NCBI RefSeq assembly: GCF_001017175.1
Contig: NZ_LCYG01000091.1
Span: 18,439 to 82,438, forward strand
DNA length: 64,000 bases
Direction: 5' to 3'
DNA from: Microvirga vignae
GTDB lineage: Bacteria; Pseudomonadota; Alphaproteobacteria; Rhizobiales; Beijerinckiaceae
The notes under the pieces are model-generated. The model was not told the origin of the DNA. It worked only from the letters and a program-made list of their open reading frames with translations, and ran no database searches. This document shows positions 52,764 to 61,732 of the stretch, piece by piece (position 1 is the stretch's first letter; each line of letters opens with the position of its first letter). A program made the translations under genes and the position numbers.

Positions 52764-53741
52764 ATGGCGGACGACCCAATCGGAAAGACCAAGCTGGGAC
52801 GCACGAATCTTGCCGTATCGAATATCTGCTTCGGCACGTCATCCTTGGGAGATATGCCCGACACCTATGGCTATGGCGTCGACGAGGAGCGGGCCAAGAA
52901 GACGATCCAGGCCATTTTCGAAAGTCCTGTGAACTTTCTCGATACATCCCGGATCTACGGGTTCGGGCGAAGCGAGGAGCGGATCGGCGAGGCTGTCCGT
53001 GAACGGGGCGGCCTCCCTCAAGGGTTCGTCGTCTCGACCAAACTGGATCGTGACCCTGAGACAAATCGCTTCGACGCCTCCCGGGCCCGGCGCTCGCTGG
53101 AGGAGAGCCTGAAGGCGCTCGGCCTCGATCGCGTCGATATTCTTCATCTCCATGATCCGGAGCACACCACCTCCTTGGAGGAAGTCACCGGCCCTCAGGG
53201 AGCCCTTCCGGAACTGTTCAGGATGAAGGAGGAGGGATTGACGACCGCCGTCGGGCTTGCCGCCGGTCCGGTGGACATCATGATGCCGCTCCTGCACGAG
53301 TGGGATTTCGACGTGCTGATCACGCACAACCGGTTCACCCTGACCAACCGCAACGCGCACGCCATGATCGACTTCGCCTGCGCCAAGGGCATCGCAGTTT
53401 TGAATGCGGCTCCCTATGCTGGCGGCGTTCTGGCCAAAGGCTCAAGCTCGTACCGGCGCTATGTCTATCAAGAGGCATCCGAGGAGATGCTGGATCCGGT
53501 CCGGCGTGTCGAGGCGGTCTGTGCCAAGCACGACGTTCCGCCCGGTGCCGCGGCCCTGCAGTTCTCGATGCGTGATCCACGGATCACCTCCACGGTTTGC
53601 GGAGTGAGCCGGCCTGAGCGGGTTGAGCAGACACTTGAATGGGCGCGCTGGCCGATTCCTCAGGAGGTGTGGGATGAGCTGGCCTCCTTGTCCTTCTCAA
53701 CCGAGGATCCTGAGGCGACACGTGAGTACAAGCCGGGATAG
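52764..53741 (+). CDS. Aldo/keto reductase, aldose 1-dehydrogenase type
   Basis: A 325-residue TIM-barrel oxidoreductase. The catalytic tetrad is seen as Asp in FLDTSRIYG with Tyr four residues on, Lys in VSTKLD and His in ILHLHD. FGTSSLG, and VLNAAPYAGGVLAKG late in the barrel, match L-fucose dehydrogenase/D-threo-aldose 1-dehydrogenase members. Expected reaction: NAD(P)-dependent oxidation of the sugar to its lactone. The mutarotase gene follows 23 nt later and the lactonase 50 nt after that. Confidence 0.87.
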   Translation: MADDPIGKTKLGRTNLAVSNICFGTSSLGDMPDTYGYGVDEERAKKTIQAIFESPVNFLDTSRIYGFGRSEERIGEAVRERGGLPQGFVVSTKLDRDPETNRFDASRARRSLEESLKALGLDRVDILHLHDPEHTTSLEEVTGPQGALPELFRMKEEGLTTAVGLAAGPVDIMMPLLHEWDFDVLITHNRFTLTNRNAHAMIDFACAKGIAVLNAAPYAGGVLAKGSSSYRRYVYQEASEEMLDPVRRVEAVCAKHDVPPGAAALQFSMRDPRITSTVCGVSRPERVEQTLEWARWPIPQEVWDELASLSFSTEDPEATREYKPG

Positions 53742-53764
53742 TCGACGTTCGTGGAGCCTCCGCC

Positions 53765-54199
53765 ATGCTGAAGAACCTCAATCCTCTCCTGTCCCCTGAA
53801 CTGTTGATGGTGCTCCGTTCGATGGGGCACGGCGATGAGATCGCCGTGGTCGATGCCAATTTTCCTGCAGCCTCCATGGCGCAGCGTCTCGTGAGGCTCG
53901 ATGGGCTGAGCGCGACAGCCGTGACGGACGCGATCCTGTCAGTGATGCCCCTCGACGACTTCGTGCCCGAAGCCGCATGGCGCATGGAGGTCGTGGGAGA
54001 TCCGCAGGCCGAACAGCCGATCTTCGATGAGTTTCGCACCATCATTGCCCGTCACGAGGGGGCGGGCTTTCGTCTCGCTGCCCTTGAGCGCTTTGCCTTC
54101 TATGAGCGGGCCAAGGCGGCCTATGCCATCGTTTCGACGGGGGAGGCTAGGCTCTACGGCAACATCATCCTCAAGAAGGGCGTCGTCCGCTCTGAATGA
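53765..54199 (+). CDS. fucU: FucU/RbsD family sugar mutarotase
   Basis: A 144-residue protein. LMVLRSMGHGDEIAVVDANF contains the conserved His and Asp, and YAIVSTGEARLYGNIILKKG is the C-terminal signature with the Tyr and Asn-Ile-Ile-Leu-Lys-Lys-Gly motif. It interconverts alpha and beta forms of L-fucose (FucU) or ribose (RbsD); the N-A-N-F-P pattern and neighbours favour FucU. Confidence 0.9.
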   Translation: MLKNLNPLLSPELLMVLRSMGHGDEIAVVDANFPAASMAQRLVRLDGLSATAVTDAILSVMPLDDFVPEAAWRMEVVGDPQAEQPIFDEFRTIIARHEGAGFRLAALERFAFYERAKAAYAIVSTGEARLYGNIILKKGVVRSE

Positions 54200-54249
54200 T
54201 GCAGACCATAACGACACGCCGCGGAGGTCCGGCAGCTTAGCGAGGCTCA

Positions 54250-55092
54250 ATGATGCGGATCGACTCTCATCAGCATTTCTGGCGTGTCAGTCGCGGCGAT
54301 TATTTCTGGATGAGCCCTGACGTCGAGATGCTCTATCGCGACTACGGCCCGGAGGATCTCCAGCCTCTGCTGGCTCGCCACGGTATCGACCGGACGATCC
54401 TTGTGCAGGCGGCGCCGACTGTGGCGGAAACCGAGTTCATGCTGGAGACCGCTGAAGCCGCTCCCTTTGTGGCTGGAGTGGTCGGCTGGGTCGAATTCTC
54501 CGATCCGGACGCCGCCCAAACGATAGAACGACTGGCAGCCAATCCCCTGATCGTCGGCTTTCGTCCCATGGTGCAGGACATTCCCGACGATGACTGGCTT
54601 CTACGCCCGGATTTGGCAGTTGCCTTTCGCACCCTTGTCGAACAGCGGCTGGTGTTCGATGCCCTTGTCCTGCCCCGTCATCTGTCCCGAGCGCTTGTGG
54701 TGGCGGACCGCTACCCGGATCTCTCCATCGTCGTCGACCATGGAGCAAAGCCCTTCATCCGGGAGGGACTGCTCGATCCATGGCGGGCGGACATTGCGGC
54801 CATGGCGGCCCGTCCCAACACCGTGTGCAAGCTCTCCGGTCTCGTGACGGAGGCCCAGGCGGAGTGGGCGGTCGATGATCTGCGCCCCTATGTCGACCAT
54901 CTTCTCAAGGTGTTCGGGCCTGAGCGGCTGCTCTGGGGAAGTGACTGGCCCGTCGTCAATCTTGCTGGCGGGTATGAGCGTTGGAGGAATACGACACAGG
55001 ATCTGATCGCCGGCCTCTCCGATACGGAGAAAGCCGCCATTCTCGGCAACAACGCGGCCCGGATCTATCTGAGAGATCGAGGACGGCGCTGA
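54250..55092 (+). CDS. Amidohydrolase-family sugar lactonase (L-fuconolactonase-like)
   Basis: A 280-residue amidohydrolase_2 protein. RIDSHQHFW gives the N-terminal His-x-His metal site, VDHGAKP the middle histidine, and LLWGSDWPVVN the C-terminal aspartate. Members near FucU hydrolyse L-fucono-1,5-lactone or L-rhamnonolactone to the aldonate. Two start codons (ATGATG) follow GAGG. It is last in the forward three-gene operon and converges on the GntR gene 16 nt away. Confidence 0.88.
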   Translation: MMRIDSHQHFWRVSRGDYFWMSPDVEMLYRDYGPEDLQPLLARHGIDRTILVQAAPTVAETEFMLETAEAAPFVAGVVGWVEFSDPDAAQTIERLAANPLIVGFRPMVQDIPDDDWLLRPDLAVAFRTLVEQRLVFDALVLPRHLSRALVVADRYPDLSIVVDHGAKPFIREGLLDPWRADIAAMAARPNTVCKLSGLVTEAQAEWAVDDLRPYVDHLLKVFGPERLLWGSDWPVVNLAGGYERWRNTTQDLIAGLSDTEKAAILGNNAARIYLRDRGRR

Positions 55093-55108
55093 AAGCAGGG
55101 GGCTGCCA

Positions 55109-55825
55109 TCACCGCGGCGCGAAGACCTCCGGGTACTCGGACGAGAAGTGCTCCAGCTCGTCCATCACGGCTTCCAGATGGGATTCCATGGCGCGGCGTG
55201 CGGCCTCGGAATCGTGAGCCTCCAGCGCTTTGAGCAGGTCCCGGTGCTCGGCCAGCGTGACGGCATGACGTCGCGGGGAGGAAAGAAGCCGACGAACCCG
55301 GTCGATATTGGCGCGCGAGGCCTCAATCACGGCCGCGATCCGCGGCAATTCCAGGCTATCCACCAGGATAGCATGGAACGCGAGGTCGAGGGCGTGGAAG
55401 CCAGCCCTGTCACCCTTCGCCACCGCCTTCTCCTGTGCCTGCAGATTCTTTTTCAGGGCAGTGAGAGCCGGGGAGGGCAGGCGTCGAGCCGCCGTCTCCG
55501 CCACTATTGCTTCCAGCGCGTTGCGGATCAGCATGGACTCTTTGATCTCGGCCAGACGGATGCGGGCGGCGCGCGTGCCTCGCTGGGGTAGGATCTCCAC
55601 CAGCCCTTCCGCTGCCAGGCGCGCGAGAGCCTCCGAAACCGGAAATCTCGAAACGCCAAGCCTGGCGCAGACGAGGCCCTTGTCGATGAACTCGCCCGGT
55701 GCGAAGTCGAGAGCAACGATGGCGGAACGAAGCGAGCGCTCCACCTGCTCCGTCGTGTTCCCGCGCGGTCCCCGCTCGAGGGGCTCGAGAAAGCTATATT
55801 GTTCTGCCTTGTCGATCATTGTCAT
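55109..55825 (-). CDS. GntR-family regulator, FCD (FadR) subgroup
   Basis: A 238-residue repressor. The winged helix covers about 25-90 (FIDKGLVCARLGVSRFPVSE is the recognition region), followed by an all-helical FCD ligand domain (about 100-225). It is divergent from the TRAP-dehydratase genes and convergent with the lactonase, so it probably controls the island in response to a sugar acid. A 12-bp palindrome sits 4 nt upstream of its start. Confidence 0.88.
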   Translation of the reverse strand: MTMIDKAEQYSFLEPLERGPRGNTTEQVERSLRSAIVALDFAPGEFIDKGLVCARLGVSRFPVSEALARLAAEGLVEILPQRGTRAARIRLAEIKESMLIRNALEAIVAETAARRLPSPALTALKKNLQAQEKAVAKGDRAGFHALDLAFHAILVDSLELPRIAAVIEASRANIDRVRRLLSSPRRHAVTLAEHRDLLKALEAHDSEAARRAMESHLEAVMDELEHFSSEYPEVFAPR

Positions 55826-55828
55826 GGC

Positions 55829-55840
55829 GCTAACATGTTA
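55829..55840. promoter_or_regulatory. Candidate GntR operator, perfect 12-bp palindrome
   Basis: CTAACATGTTAG lies just upstream of the gntR start and about 110 nt before dctP, in the divergent region, where autorepression and TRAP control would be expected. Short A/T-flanked palindromes are usual for FadR-subgroup operators. Binding is inferred. Confidence 0.5.
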
Positions 55841-55951
55841 GTGGATCCGGCAGGCTGACGCCATCGTCTTGTCGGGTTCACCGCGAGCGAACCTGCTCGT
55901 TCATGCTCATGAACCGGACGAAGAGCCGGATGCTTTGGGAGAAACGCCAGC

Positions 55952-56947
55952 ATGCCTTCCGTGACCCGCCGCCTTATGCTTGGCCTGACGGCCGCCGTTG
56001 CCCTGACCCTGCCTGCGCTGCCCGCCAGTGCGCAGACGAAGCTCAAATGGGCCCACGTCTACGAAACTTCGGAACCCTTCCATACGCAGTCCGTCTGGGC
56101 AGCGCAGGAAATCGCGAAGCGCACCAATAACCGCTATCAGATTGATGTCTACCCAGCCTCGCAGCTTGGCAAGGAGAGCGATATCAACCAGGGCCTGTCG
56201 CTCGGTACCGTCGATATGATCATCTCCGGCCCGAGCTTCGCTGCCCGCAGCTATCCGCCGGTCGGCATCGGCTACTATCCTTACATCTTCCGCGACGCTT
56301 CCCATCTGCTCACTTTTGCGAAGAGCGACGTCTTCAAGGAGCTCGCCAAGGGATATTCCGACAAGACCGGACACCAGATGGTTGCGCTGACCTATTACGG
56401 CGTGCGCCACACCTCGACGAACAAGCCATTCAAGACCTGCGCCGAGATGAAGGGTCTCAAGATCCGCGTGCCCGATGCTCCCGCCTATCTGGCGATGCCG
56501 CGCTCCTGCGGTGCGAACACGACGCCGATTGCCTTCGCCGAGGTGTACCTCGCCCTCCAGAATGGTACTGTCGATGCTCAGGAAAACCCGCTGACCACCA
56601 TTGAGGCCAAGAAGTTCTACGAGGTCCAGAAGCACATCGTGCTCACCGGCCACATCGTCGACCACCTGGCCACCATCATCTCGAAACAGCTCTGGGCCAA
56701 GCTCTCGGATGAAGACAAGAAGATCTTCAACGACGTCGCCCAGGAGGCCGCTGTGCGCGCCTCGGCCGAGATCCAGGCCAAGGAGAAGGAGCTGATCGAA
56801 ACCTTCAAGCAGAAGGGGCTCACGGTCACCGAAGTGAACAAGGACGAGTTCAAGGACGTAGTGATGAAGAACGTCAGCCTTGAGTCCCTCGGCTACCGGA
56901 AGTCCGATTACGACAAGATCCAGGCGCTGAAGTCGGAAGGGCTGTGA
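55952..56947 (+). CDS. dctP: TRAP transporter substrate-binding protein (DctP)
   Basis: A 331-residue periplasmic protein with signal peptide ending PASAQ (about 27). KLKWAHVYETSEPFHTQSVW opens the fold; KIRVPDAPAYLAM holds the conserved substrate-carboxylate arginine and LQNGTVDAQENPLTTI the next hallmark. It captures a carboxylate, such as a sugar acid, for the DctQM membrane pair. GGGAG lies 10 nt before the ATG. Confidence 0.92.
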   Translation: MPSVTRRLMLGLTAAVALTLPALPASAQTKLKWAHVYETSEPFHTQSVWAAQEIAKRTNNRYQIDVYPASQLGKESDINQGLSLGTVDMIISGPSFAARSYPPVGIGYYPYIFRDASHLLTFAKSDVFKELAKGYSDKTGHQMVALTYYGVRHTSTNKPFKTCAEMKGLKIRVPDAPAYLAMPRSCGANTTPIAFAEVYLALQNGTVDAQENPLTTIEAKKFYEVQKHIVLTGHIVDHLATIISKQLWAKLSDEDKKIFNDVAQEAAVRASAEIQAKEKELIETFKQKGLTVTEVNKDEFKDVVMKNVSLESLGYRKSDYDKIQALKSEGL

Positions 56948-56954
56948 CACCTCT

Positions 56955-56976
56955 GGGGCCGTCGTGAGGCGGCCCC
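56955..56976 (+). terminator. Intra-operon hairpin between dctP and dctQ
   Basis: A 7-bp stem GGGGCCG / CGGCCCC with an 8-nt loop and a short TTCT tail, 8 nt after the dctP stop. It probably lowers dctQM expression relative to the binding protein. Confidence 0.55.
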
Positions 56977-57045
56977 TTCTCCTGACCGACCGGCTGACCT
57001 GCCGGGTTGTCGCGCCCTGATTTCGAGGACGAGGATCATTGCCGG

Positions 57046-57630
57046 ATGACGACTGAAGTCCATAGCCAAGTGAGCGCCGAGGAACTGGCGCAAACCTTCG
57101 ACGAAAGCGAGCACGCGCCCGTCGATCTCTCCGAATATGCTTTTGAGGATTGGCTGGCGCTGGCGCTGTTCTGGGCCATGGCGCTCGCCGTCTTCGTGCA
57201 GTTCTTCACCCGTTACGTGCTGAACGATTCCTTCGCCTGGACTGAAGAGATCGCGACCAACCTCAACGTGGCGCTGGTTTTCATCGGCTCCGCCATGTGT
57301 GTGCGCATGAGCCGGCACATCCATGTGGACTTCGTCTATCGCTATGTCCCACCTCTGGTAGGACGCATCCTGGCGACCGTCGTCGACCTCGCTCGCCTCG
57401 CTTTCTTTGCTTATGGCGCTGTCCTGACCTGGCGCTTCATGAGCATCATCGGAGACGAGCAGATGACGACGATCAATCTGCCGAAGAACCTGACCTACGC
57501 CTTCGTTTTCATCGGCTTCCTGCTGATGTGCTTCCGCTCGATCCAGGTGGCTGTGGCCAACTGGCGGCGCGGCTACTCCGTTCTTGAACGGCCCGAAGCT
57601 TTTGATGCTCCTCTCGTGGCAGAAACCTGA
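57046..57630 (+). CDS. dctQ: TRAP transporter small permease (DctQ)
   Basis: A 194-residue protein from the ATG at 57046 (GAGGA upstream). Four helices lie at about 35-55, 70-90, 110-130 and 150-170. FTRYVLNDSFAWTEEIATNL is the family segment. Its stop overlaps dctM by one base (TGATG). Confidence 0.9.
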   Translation: MTTEVHSQVSAEELAQTFDESEHAPVDLSEYAFEDWLALALFWAMALAVFVQFFTRYVLNDSFAWTEEIATNLNVALVFIGSAMCVRMSRHIHVDFVYRYVPPLVGRILATVVDLARLAFFAYGAVLTWRFMSIIGDEQMTTINLPKNLTYAFVFIGFLLMCFRSIQVAVANWRRGYSVLERPEAFDAPLVAET

Positions 57631-59036
57631 TGCTCATTTTGCTAGGCTCCTTTCTTGTCCTCATGGTTTTCGGGCTGCCCGTCGCCGTTTCGATGGCGGT
57701 CGCCTCCCTGTTGTACATTCTCGCCACCGGCGTGGTGCCGGACGTCATCGTGGCGCAGCGCATGATCGCCGGCGTCGAGAGCTTCCCGCTTCTGGCGGTC
57801 CCGTTCTTCATCCTGGCCGGCAACCTGATGAACATCGCCGGCGTGACCGGCCGCATCTATTCGTTTGCCGTCGCCCTTGTCGGCTGGATGAAGGGCGGGC
57901 TGGGCCAAGTCAACATCGTCGGCTCCGTGATCTTTTCGGGCATGTCCGGCACGGCCATTGCCGATGCGGCAGGGCTCGGCACGATCGAGATCAAGGCCAT
58001 GAAGGACCATGGCTACTCGACCGAGTTCTCCGTCGGCGTTACGGCGGCGTCTGCAACGCTCGGGCCGATCATTCCGCCGTCGCTGCCTTTCGTGATCTAC
58101 GGCATGATGGCCAATGTCTCGATCGGCGCGCTCTTCCTGGGCGGGCTCATCCCTGGCGTGGTCATGACGCTCATGATGATGGCGACCGTCGCCTACTTCG
58201 CCTACAAGAACAGCTGGGGCTCGGATACGCCATTCTCCTGGCGTCAACTCGGCAGTGCCAGTATCGAAGTCATCATCGTGCTCGCCTTTCCGGTCGCCGT
58301 CTGGCTCATGGTTCAGGCCGGGCTCTCCACCAACGTCGCCATCGGCATTGCGCTTGTCGTGCTCCTGGCCCTCGACTGGTATTTCGACTTCTCGGCCGTG
58401 ATGGCCCTGATGGCTCCTGTCATCCTGATCGGCGGCATGACGCTGGGCCTCTTCACCCCGACCGAGGCCGCCGTGGCCGCCGTGATCTGGTCCTTGTTCC
58501 TGGGCCTCGTGCGCTACCGCTCGATGACATTCAGGAGCCTCGCCAAGGCGACCTTCGACACGATCGAAACCACCGCCTCGGTGCTCTTCATCGTCACGGC
58601 CGCATCGATCTTCGCCTGGCTTCTGACCGTCAGCCAGGCGGCACAGCTTCTATCGGATGCCATTCTGGGCTTCACGCAGAACAAGTGGGTGTTCCTGCTG
58701 CTGGCCAACATCCTTATCCTGTTCGTCGGCTGCTTCATCGACACCATCGCGGCAATCACCATCCTGGTGCCGATTCTGCTGCCCATCGTGCTCAAGCTCG
58801 GCATCGATCCGGTCCATTTCGGATTGATCATGACCCTCAACCTGATGATCGGCCTGCTTCATCCGCCGCTCGGCATGGTTCTGTTCGTGCTGGCAAGGGT
58901 GTCGAAACTCTCCGTCGAGCGCACGACCATGGCGATCCTGCCCTGGCTGGTGCCCCTGATGCTCGCCCTGATCGCGATCACCTACATTCCTGAACTGACC
59001 CTCTGGCTGCCGCGGCAGATGGGTCTCGGGAGATGA
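57630..59036 (+). CDS. dctM: TRAP transporter large permease (DctM)
   Basis: A 468-residue transport subunit with about 12 helices. VESFPLLAVPFFILAGNLMN, FSGMSGTAIADAAGLGTIEI and PPSLPFVIYGMMANVSIG are the first-half hallmarks, repeated in the second half (LHPPLGMVLFVLARVSKLSV). It is somewhat longer than the usual 425-440 residues, mainly in the centre. It uses a sodium gradient to import the ligand captured by DctP. Confidence 0.92.
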   Translation: MLILLGSFLVLMVFGLPVAVSMAVASLLYILATGVVPDVIVAQRMIAGVESFPLLAVPFFILAGNLMNIAGVTGRIYSFAVALVGWMKGGLGQVNIVGSVIFSGMSGTAIADAAGLGTIEIKAMKDHGYSTEFSVGVTAASATLGPIIPPSLPFVIYGMMANVSIGALFLGGLIPGVVMTLMMMATVAYFAYKNSWGSDTPFSWRQLGSASIEVIIVLAFPVAVWLMVQAGLSTNVAIGIALVVLLALDWYFDFSAVMALMAPVILIGGMTLGLFTPTEAAVAAVIWSLFLGLVRYRSMTFRSLAKATFDTIETTASVLFIVTAASIFAWLLTVSQAAQLLSDAILGFTQNKWVFLLLANILILFVGCFIDTIAAITILVPILLPIVLKLGIDPVHFGLIMTLNLMIGLLHPPLGMVLFVLARVSKLSVERTTMAILPWLVPLMLALIAITYIPELTLWLPRQMGLGR

Positions 59037-59080
59037 CAAGGTGTATGGCGAGATTTGATGAAAACGACTAATTTTATGAG

Positions 59081-60604
59081 ATGACCATGACATCCCCCCG
59101 CACCATCCGTCTTTCCGCCGACGACAACGTCGCCATCGCCATCGATCTCGTGAACCAGGGCGATACCGTCTCCGGCCTTACCGCCCGTGAGCGCATTCTG
59201 CGTGGCCACAAGATGGCCATCGAGCCGATCCGCGAGGGTGAGCCGATCCGTAAGTTCGGCCAGATCATTGGCTTTGCCAAAACTCACATCGCTCCCGGCG
59301 AATGGGTGCATGAGCACAATGTGGGCCTCCACGATTTCGAGCGTGACTACGCTTTCTGCGTGGACGCTCACGATGACGATCTGCTGCCGCCGGAGATGCG
59401 GGCTACCTTCGAGGGCTATCGGCGCGAGTCGGGGAAAACCGGCACGCGGAATTATCTCGGCATCCTGACCTCCGTGAACTGCTCGGCATCGGTCGCCCGG
59501 TTTGCCGCAGCGGAAATCGAGCGTTTGGGCGTCTTGAAGGACTACCCTGGCATCGACGGTGTGGTGGCGATCGTCCACGGCACGGGCTGCGGACATGCGG
59601 CCTATGGCGAGGGGTTCGACATTCTGCGCCGCACCCAATGGGGCTACGCCAGCCATCCGAACTTTGCCGGCGTCGTGATGGTCGGCCTCGGCTGCGAGGT
59701 GTTTCAAATCGGGCGCATGAAGAAAGAATATGGATTGGAGGAGACGGATACCTTCCGGACCCTGACGATCCAGGAGACGGGCGGCACGCGCAAGACGGTC
59801 GAAGCGATCACCGCCGGTATCCGTGACATGTTGCCCATCGCAGCCCGCGCGAAGCGCGAGACGCGTCCGGCCTCCGAACTGGTCCTCGCGCTTCAATGCG
59901 GCGGTTCCGACGGCTATTCGGGCCTGACTGCCAATCCGGCTCTTGGCGTCGCATCCGACCTGCTGGTGCGCCATGGCGGCACCTCCATCCTCTCCGAGAC
60001 GCCGGAAATCTATGGTGCCGAGCACCTGCTGACTCGGCGCGCGGCGGCCCGCGAGGTGGGCGAAAAGCTCGTCTCCCGGATCCGCTGGTGGGAGGATTAC
60101 ACCGCACGCAACGGCGGCGAGATGAACAACAATCCGTCTCCCGGAAACAAGGCGGGCGGCCTCACGACGATCCTGGAAAAATCGCTTGGCGCCTCGGCGA
60201 AGGGAGGGCGCTCGACCCTGCGCGCCGTCTACGAATATGCCGAGCAGGTGAAGGAGCACGGCTTCGTTTATATGGACACGCCCGGCTACGATCCGGTGGC
60301 GGCCACCGGTCAGGTGGCGGGTGGGGCAAACCTCATCGCGTTCACAACCGGACGCGGCTCCGCCTTCGGAGCCAAGCCCGTGCCATCGCTGAAGCTCGCA
60401 ACCAACTCCGACATCTACCGTCGCATGCAGGAAGACATGGACATCAACTGCGGCGACATCCTCGATGGAGTTTCTCTCGAGCAGAAAGGCGCGGAGATCT
60501 TCGACACGCTTCTGCGTGTGGCATCGGGCGAACACACGAAATCTGAAGACCTTGGCTATGGCGATCTGGAGTTCGTTCCCTGGCAGGTTGGCGCTGTGAT
60601 GTGA
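59081..60604 (+). CDS. UxaA-family sugar-acid dehydratase (altronate/galactarate type)
   Basis: A 507-residue fused SAF plus UxaA protein, normal for this family. Residues about 10-100 form the SAF domain (QIIGFAKTHIAPGEWVHEHN); the catalytic part has conserved cysteines in TSVNCSAS, HGTGCGHAAYG, GLGCEV and QCGGSDGYSG, which bind iron. GFVYMDTPGYDPVAATGQVA is also conserved. Expected reaction: removal of water from an aldonate or aldarate to a 2-keto-3-deoxy acid. Location after TRAP genes and near a lactonase allows altronate, galactarate or fuconate as substrate. Confidence 0.85.
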   Translation: MTMTSPRTIRLSADDNVAIAIDLVNQGDTVSGLTARERILRGHKMAIEPIREGEPIRKFGQIIGFAKTHIAPGEWVHEHNVGLHDFERDYAFCVDAHDDDLLPPEMRATFEGYRRESGKTGTRNYLGILTSVNCSASVARFAAAEIERLGVLKDYPGIDGVVAIVHGTGCGHAAYGEGFDILRRTQWGYASHPNFAGVVMVGLGCEVFQIGRMKKEYGLEETDTFRTLTIQETGGTRKTVEAITAGIRDMLPIAARAKRETRPASELVLALQCGGSDGYSGLTANPALGVASDLLVRHGGTSILSETPEIYGAEHLLTRRAAAREVGEKLVSRIRWWEDYTARNGGEMNNNPSPGNKAGGLTTILEKSLGASAKGGRSTLRAVYEYAEQVKEHGFVYMDTPGYDPVAATGQVAGGANLIAFTTGRGSAFGAKPVPSLKLATNSDIYRRMQEDMDINCGDILDGVSLEQKGAEIFDTLLRVASGEHTKSEDLGYGDLEFVPWQVGAVM

Positions 60605-60776
60605 TCGTAGGGGAATTATTCCTCATCCCGACGTCTCGATGCGCGACAGAGGATGCTGAGAGCAAAATGCTCTCATCGCCCTCATTCGCTATCGTTTACC
60701 TTATGTCTTAAGCCTTTGGCGACCTCGATCGGCTAATCGGGCGGCGGGTCGAAGAAACTCAAAAAGGAATAAGACA

Positions 60777-61091
60777 ATGGCTCTGACGGGGCGTTTCAAT
60801 CTCCGGAAATCCTTTTCCGGACGGATCATTTTGCAGGTCGAAGAAGAGGTGAAGAGCGCCTGGAGTCTCTTTTCCCGGCAGCCCAAGTTCCGCAGGCGCT
60901 GGCGAGACGCGAAGCCGATGGATCTTCCGGCTACGGAATTGCGCGCGCTCATGGATCTGCGCAACAGGCCGCGTTTCGCCACGCAGGCGTTCGAGCCGAC
61001 CCAGATCGTGCGCCCCATACCGCACCCGTCCGAGCCGACACTCAACAGCGCGACCTTGACGGAAGAGGGACGCTCGGTGCTGGCACATTGA
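60777..61091 (+). CDS. Hypothetical protein, 104 aa
   Basis: An unrecognised basic protein (MALTGRFNLRKSFSGRIILQ onward) with an Arg-rich middle (FSRQPKFRRRWRDAKPMDLP) and a Pro/Thr-rich end. AAGGAA lies 7 nt before the ATG and composition is consistent across the frame. A near-perfect hairpin TGAGAGCA-AAA-TGCTCTCA at 60657-60675 lies upstream. Function unknown. Confidence 0.6.
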   Translation: MALTGRFNLRKSFSGRIILQVEEEVKSAWSLFSRQPKFRRRWRDAKPMDLPATELRALMDLRNRPRFATQAFEPTQIVRPIPHPSEPTLNSATLTEEGRSVLAH

Positions 61092-61150
61092 GGTGTTAGA
61101 CTGCCCCTTCGAACCGCTTGTGATGAACTCACACAAGGATGAGCCGAACC

Positions 61151-61717
61151 ATGACTCCGGATAAGCGCCGCAGGATCGAGGGAATTGCCGTTCTGATAGG
61201 TTTTGCCGCCTGTATTCCGGCAGCCAATTGGCTTGTCGGCAATGTCGGCACAACCTGCGTTCCGGATGGTCCCTGTCTCATCCCTGTCGCACCGGGTATC
61301 TCGGCCCCCAGCGGCGTGCTCGTGGTCGGTCTTGCGCTTGTTCTGCGCGACCTCGTGCAGCGCCGCTTGGGGCGCTACTGGGCCCTGGCTGCCATTGGAA
61401 TCGGGGCGATCCTCTCCGTCGTATTTGCTCCGCCGCCACTCATTCTCGCGTCGACAACTGCTTTCCTGCTGTCCGAAATGGCCGATCTGGCAGTCTACAC
61501 GCCTCTGCAGAAGCGTGGCCTCGTTCTTGCGGTGGTTGCGAGCAGCGTCGTGGGCTTGGTCATCGACAGCATGGTGTTCCTGTTCCTGGCCTTCGGCAGC
61601 CTCCAGTTCCTGCTGCCTCAGATCATCGGTAAGGCCTGGATGGTGATCCTCAGCATTCCGGTCATCTCCTGGCTGCGCCAGCGCGATGAGCGGATCGGCA
61701 TGCCTGTGTGCACCTGA
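61151..61717 (+). CDS. VUT family transporter (queuosine-precursor or vitamin uptake)
   Basis: A 188-residue membrane protein with about six helices from the ATG at 61151 (AAGGA 12 nt upstream; an earlier in-frame ATG at 61139 touches the site). PSGVLVVGLALVLRDLVQRR and SEMADLAVYTPL are YhhQ/VUT segments, and the family imports queuosine precursors. This copy is shorter than YhhQ (about 220). Substrate inferred from family. Confidence 0.75.
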   Translation: MTPDKRRRIEGIAVLIGFAACIPAANWLVGNVGTTCVPDGPCLIPVAPGISAPSGVLVVGLALVLRDLVQRRLGRYWALAAIGIGAILSVVFAPPPLILASTTAFLLSEMADLAVYTPLQKRGLVLAVVASSVVGLVIDSMVFLFLAFGSLQFLLPQIIGKAWMVILSIPVISWLRQRDERIGMPVCT

Positions 61718-61732
61718 TCTGGGAAAGAGGAT

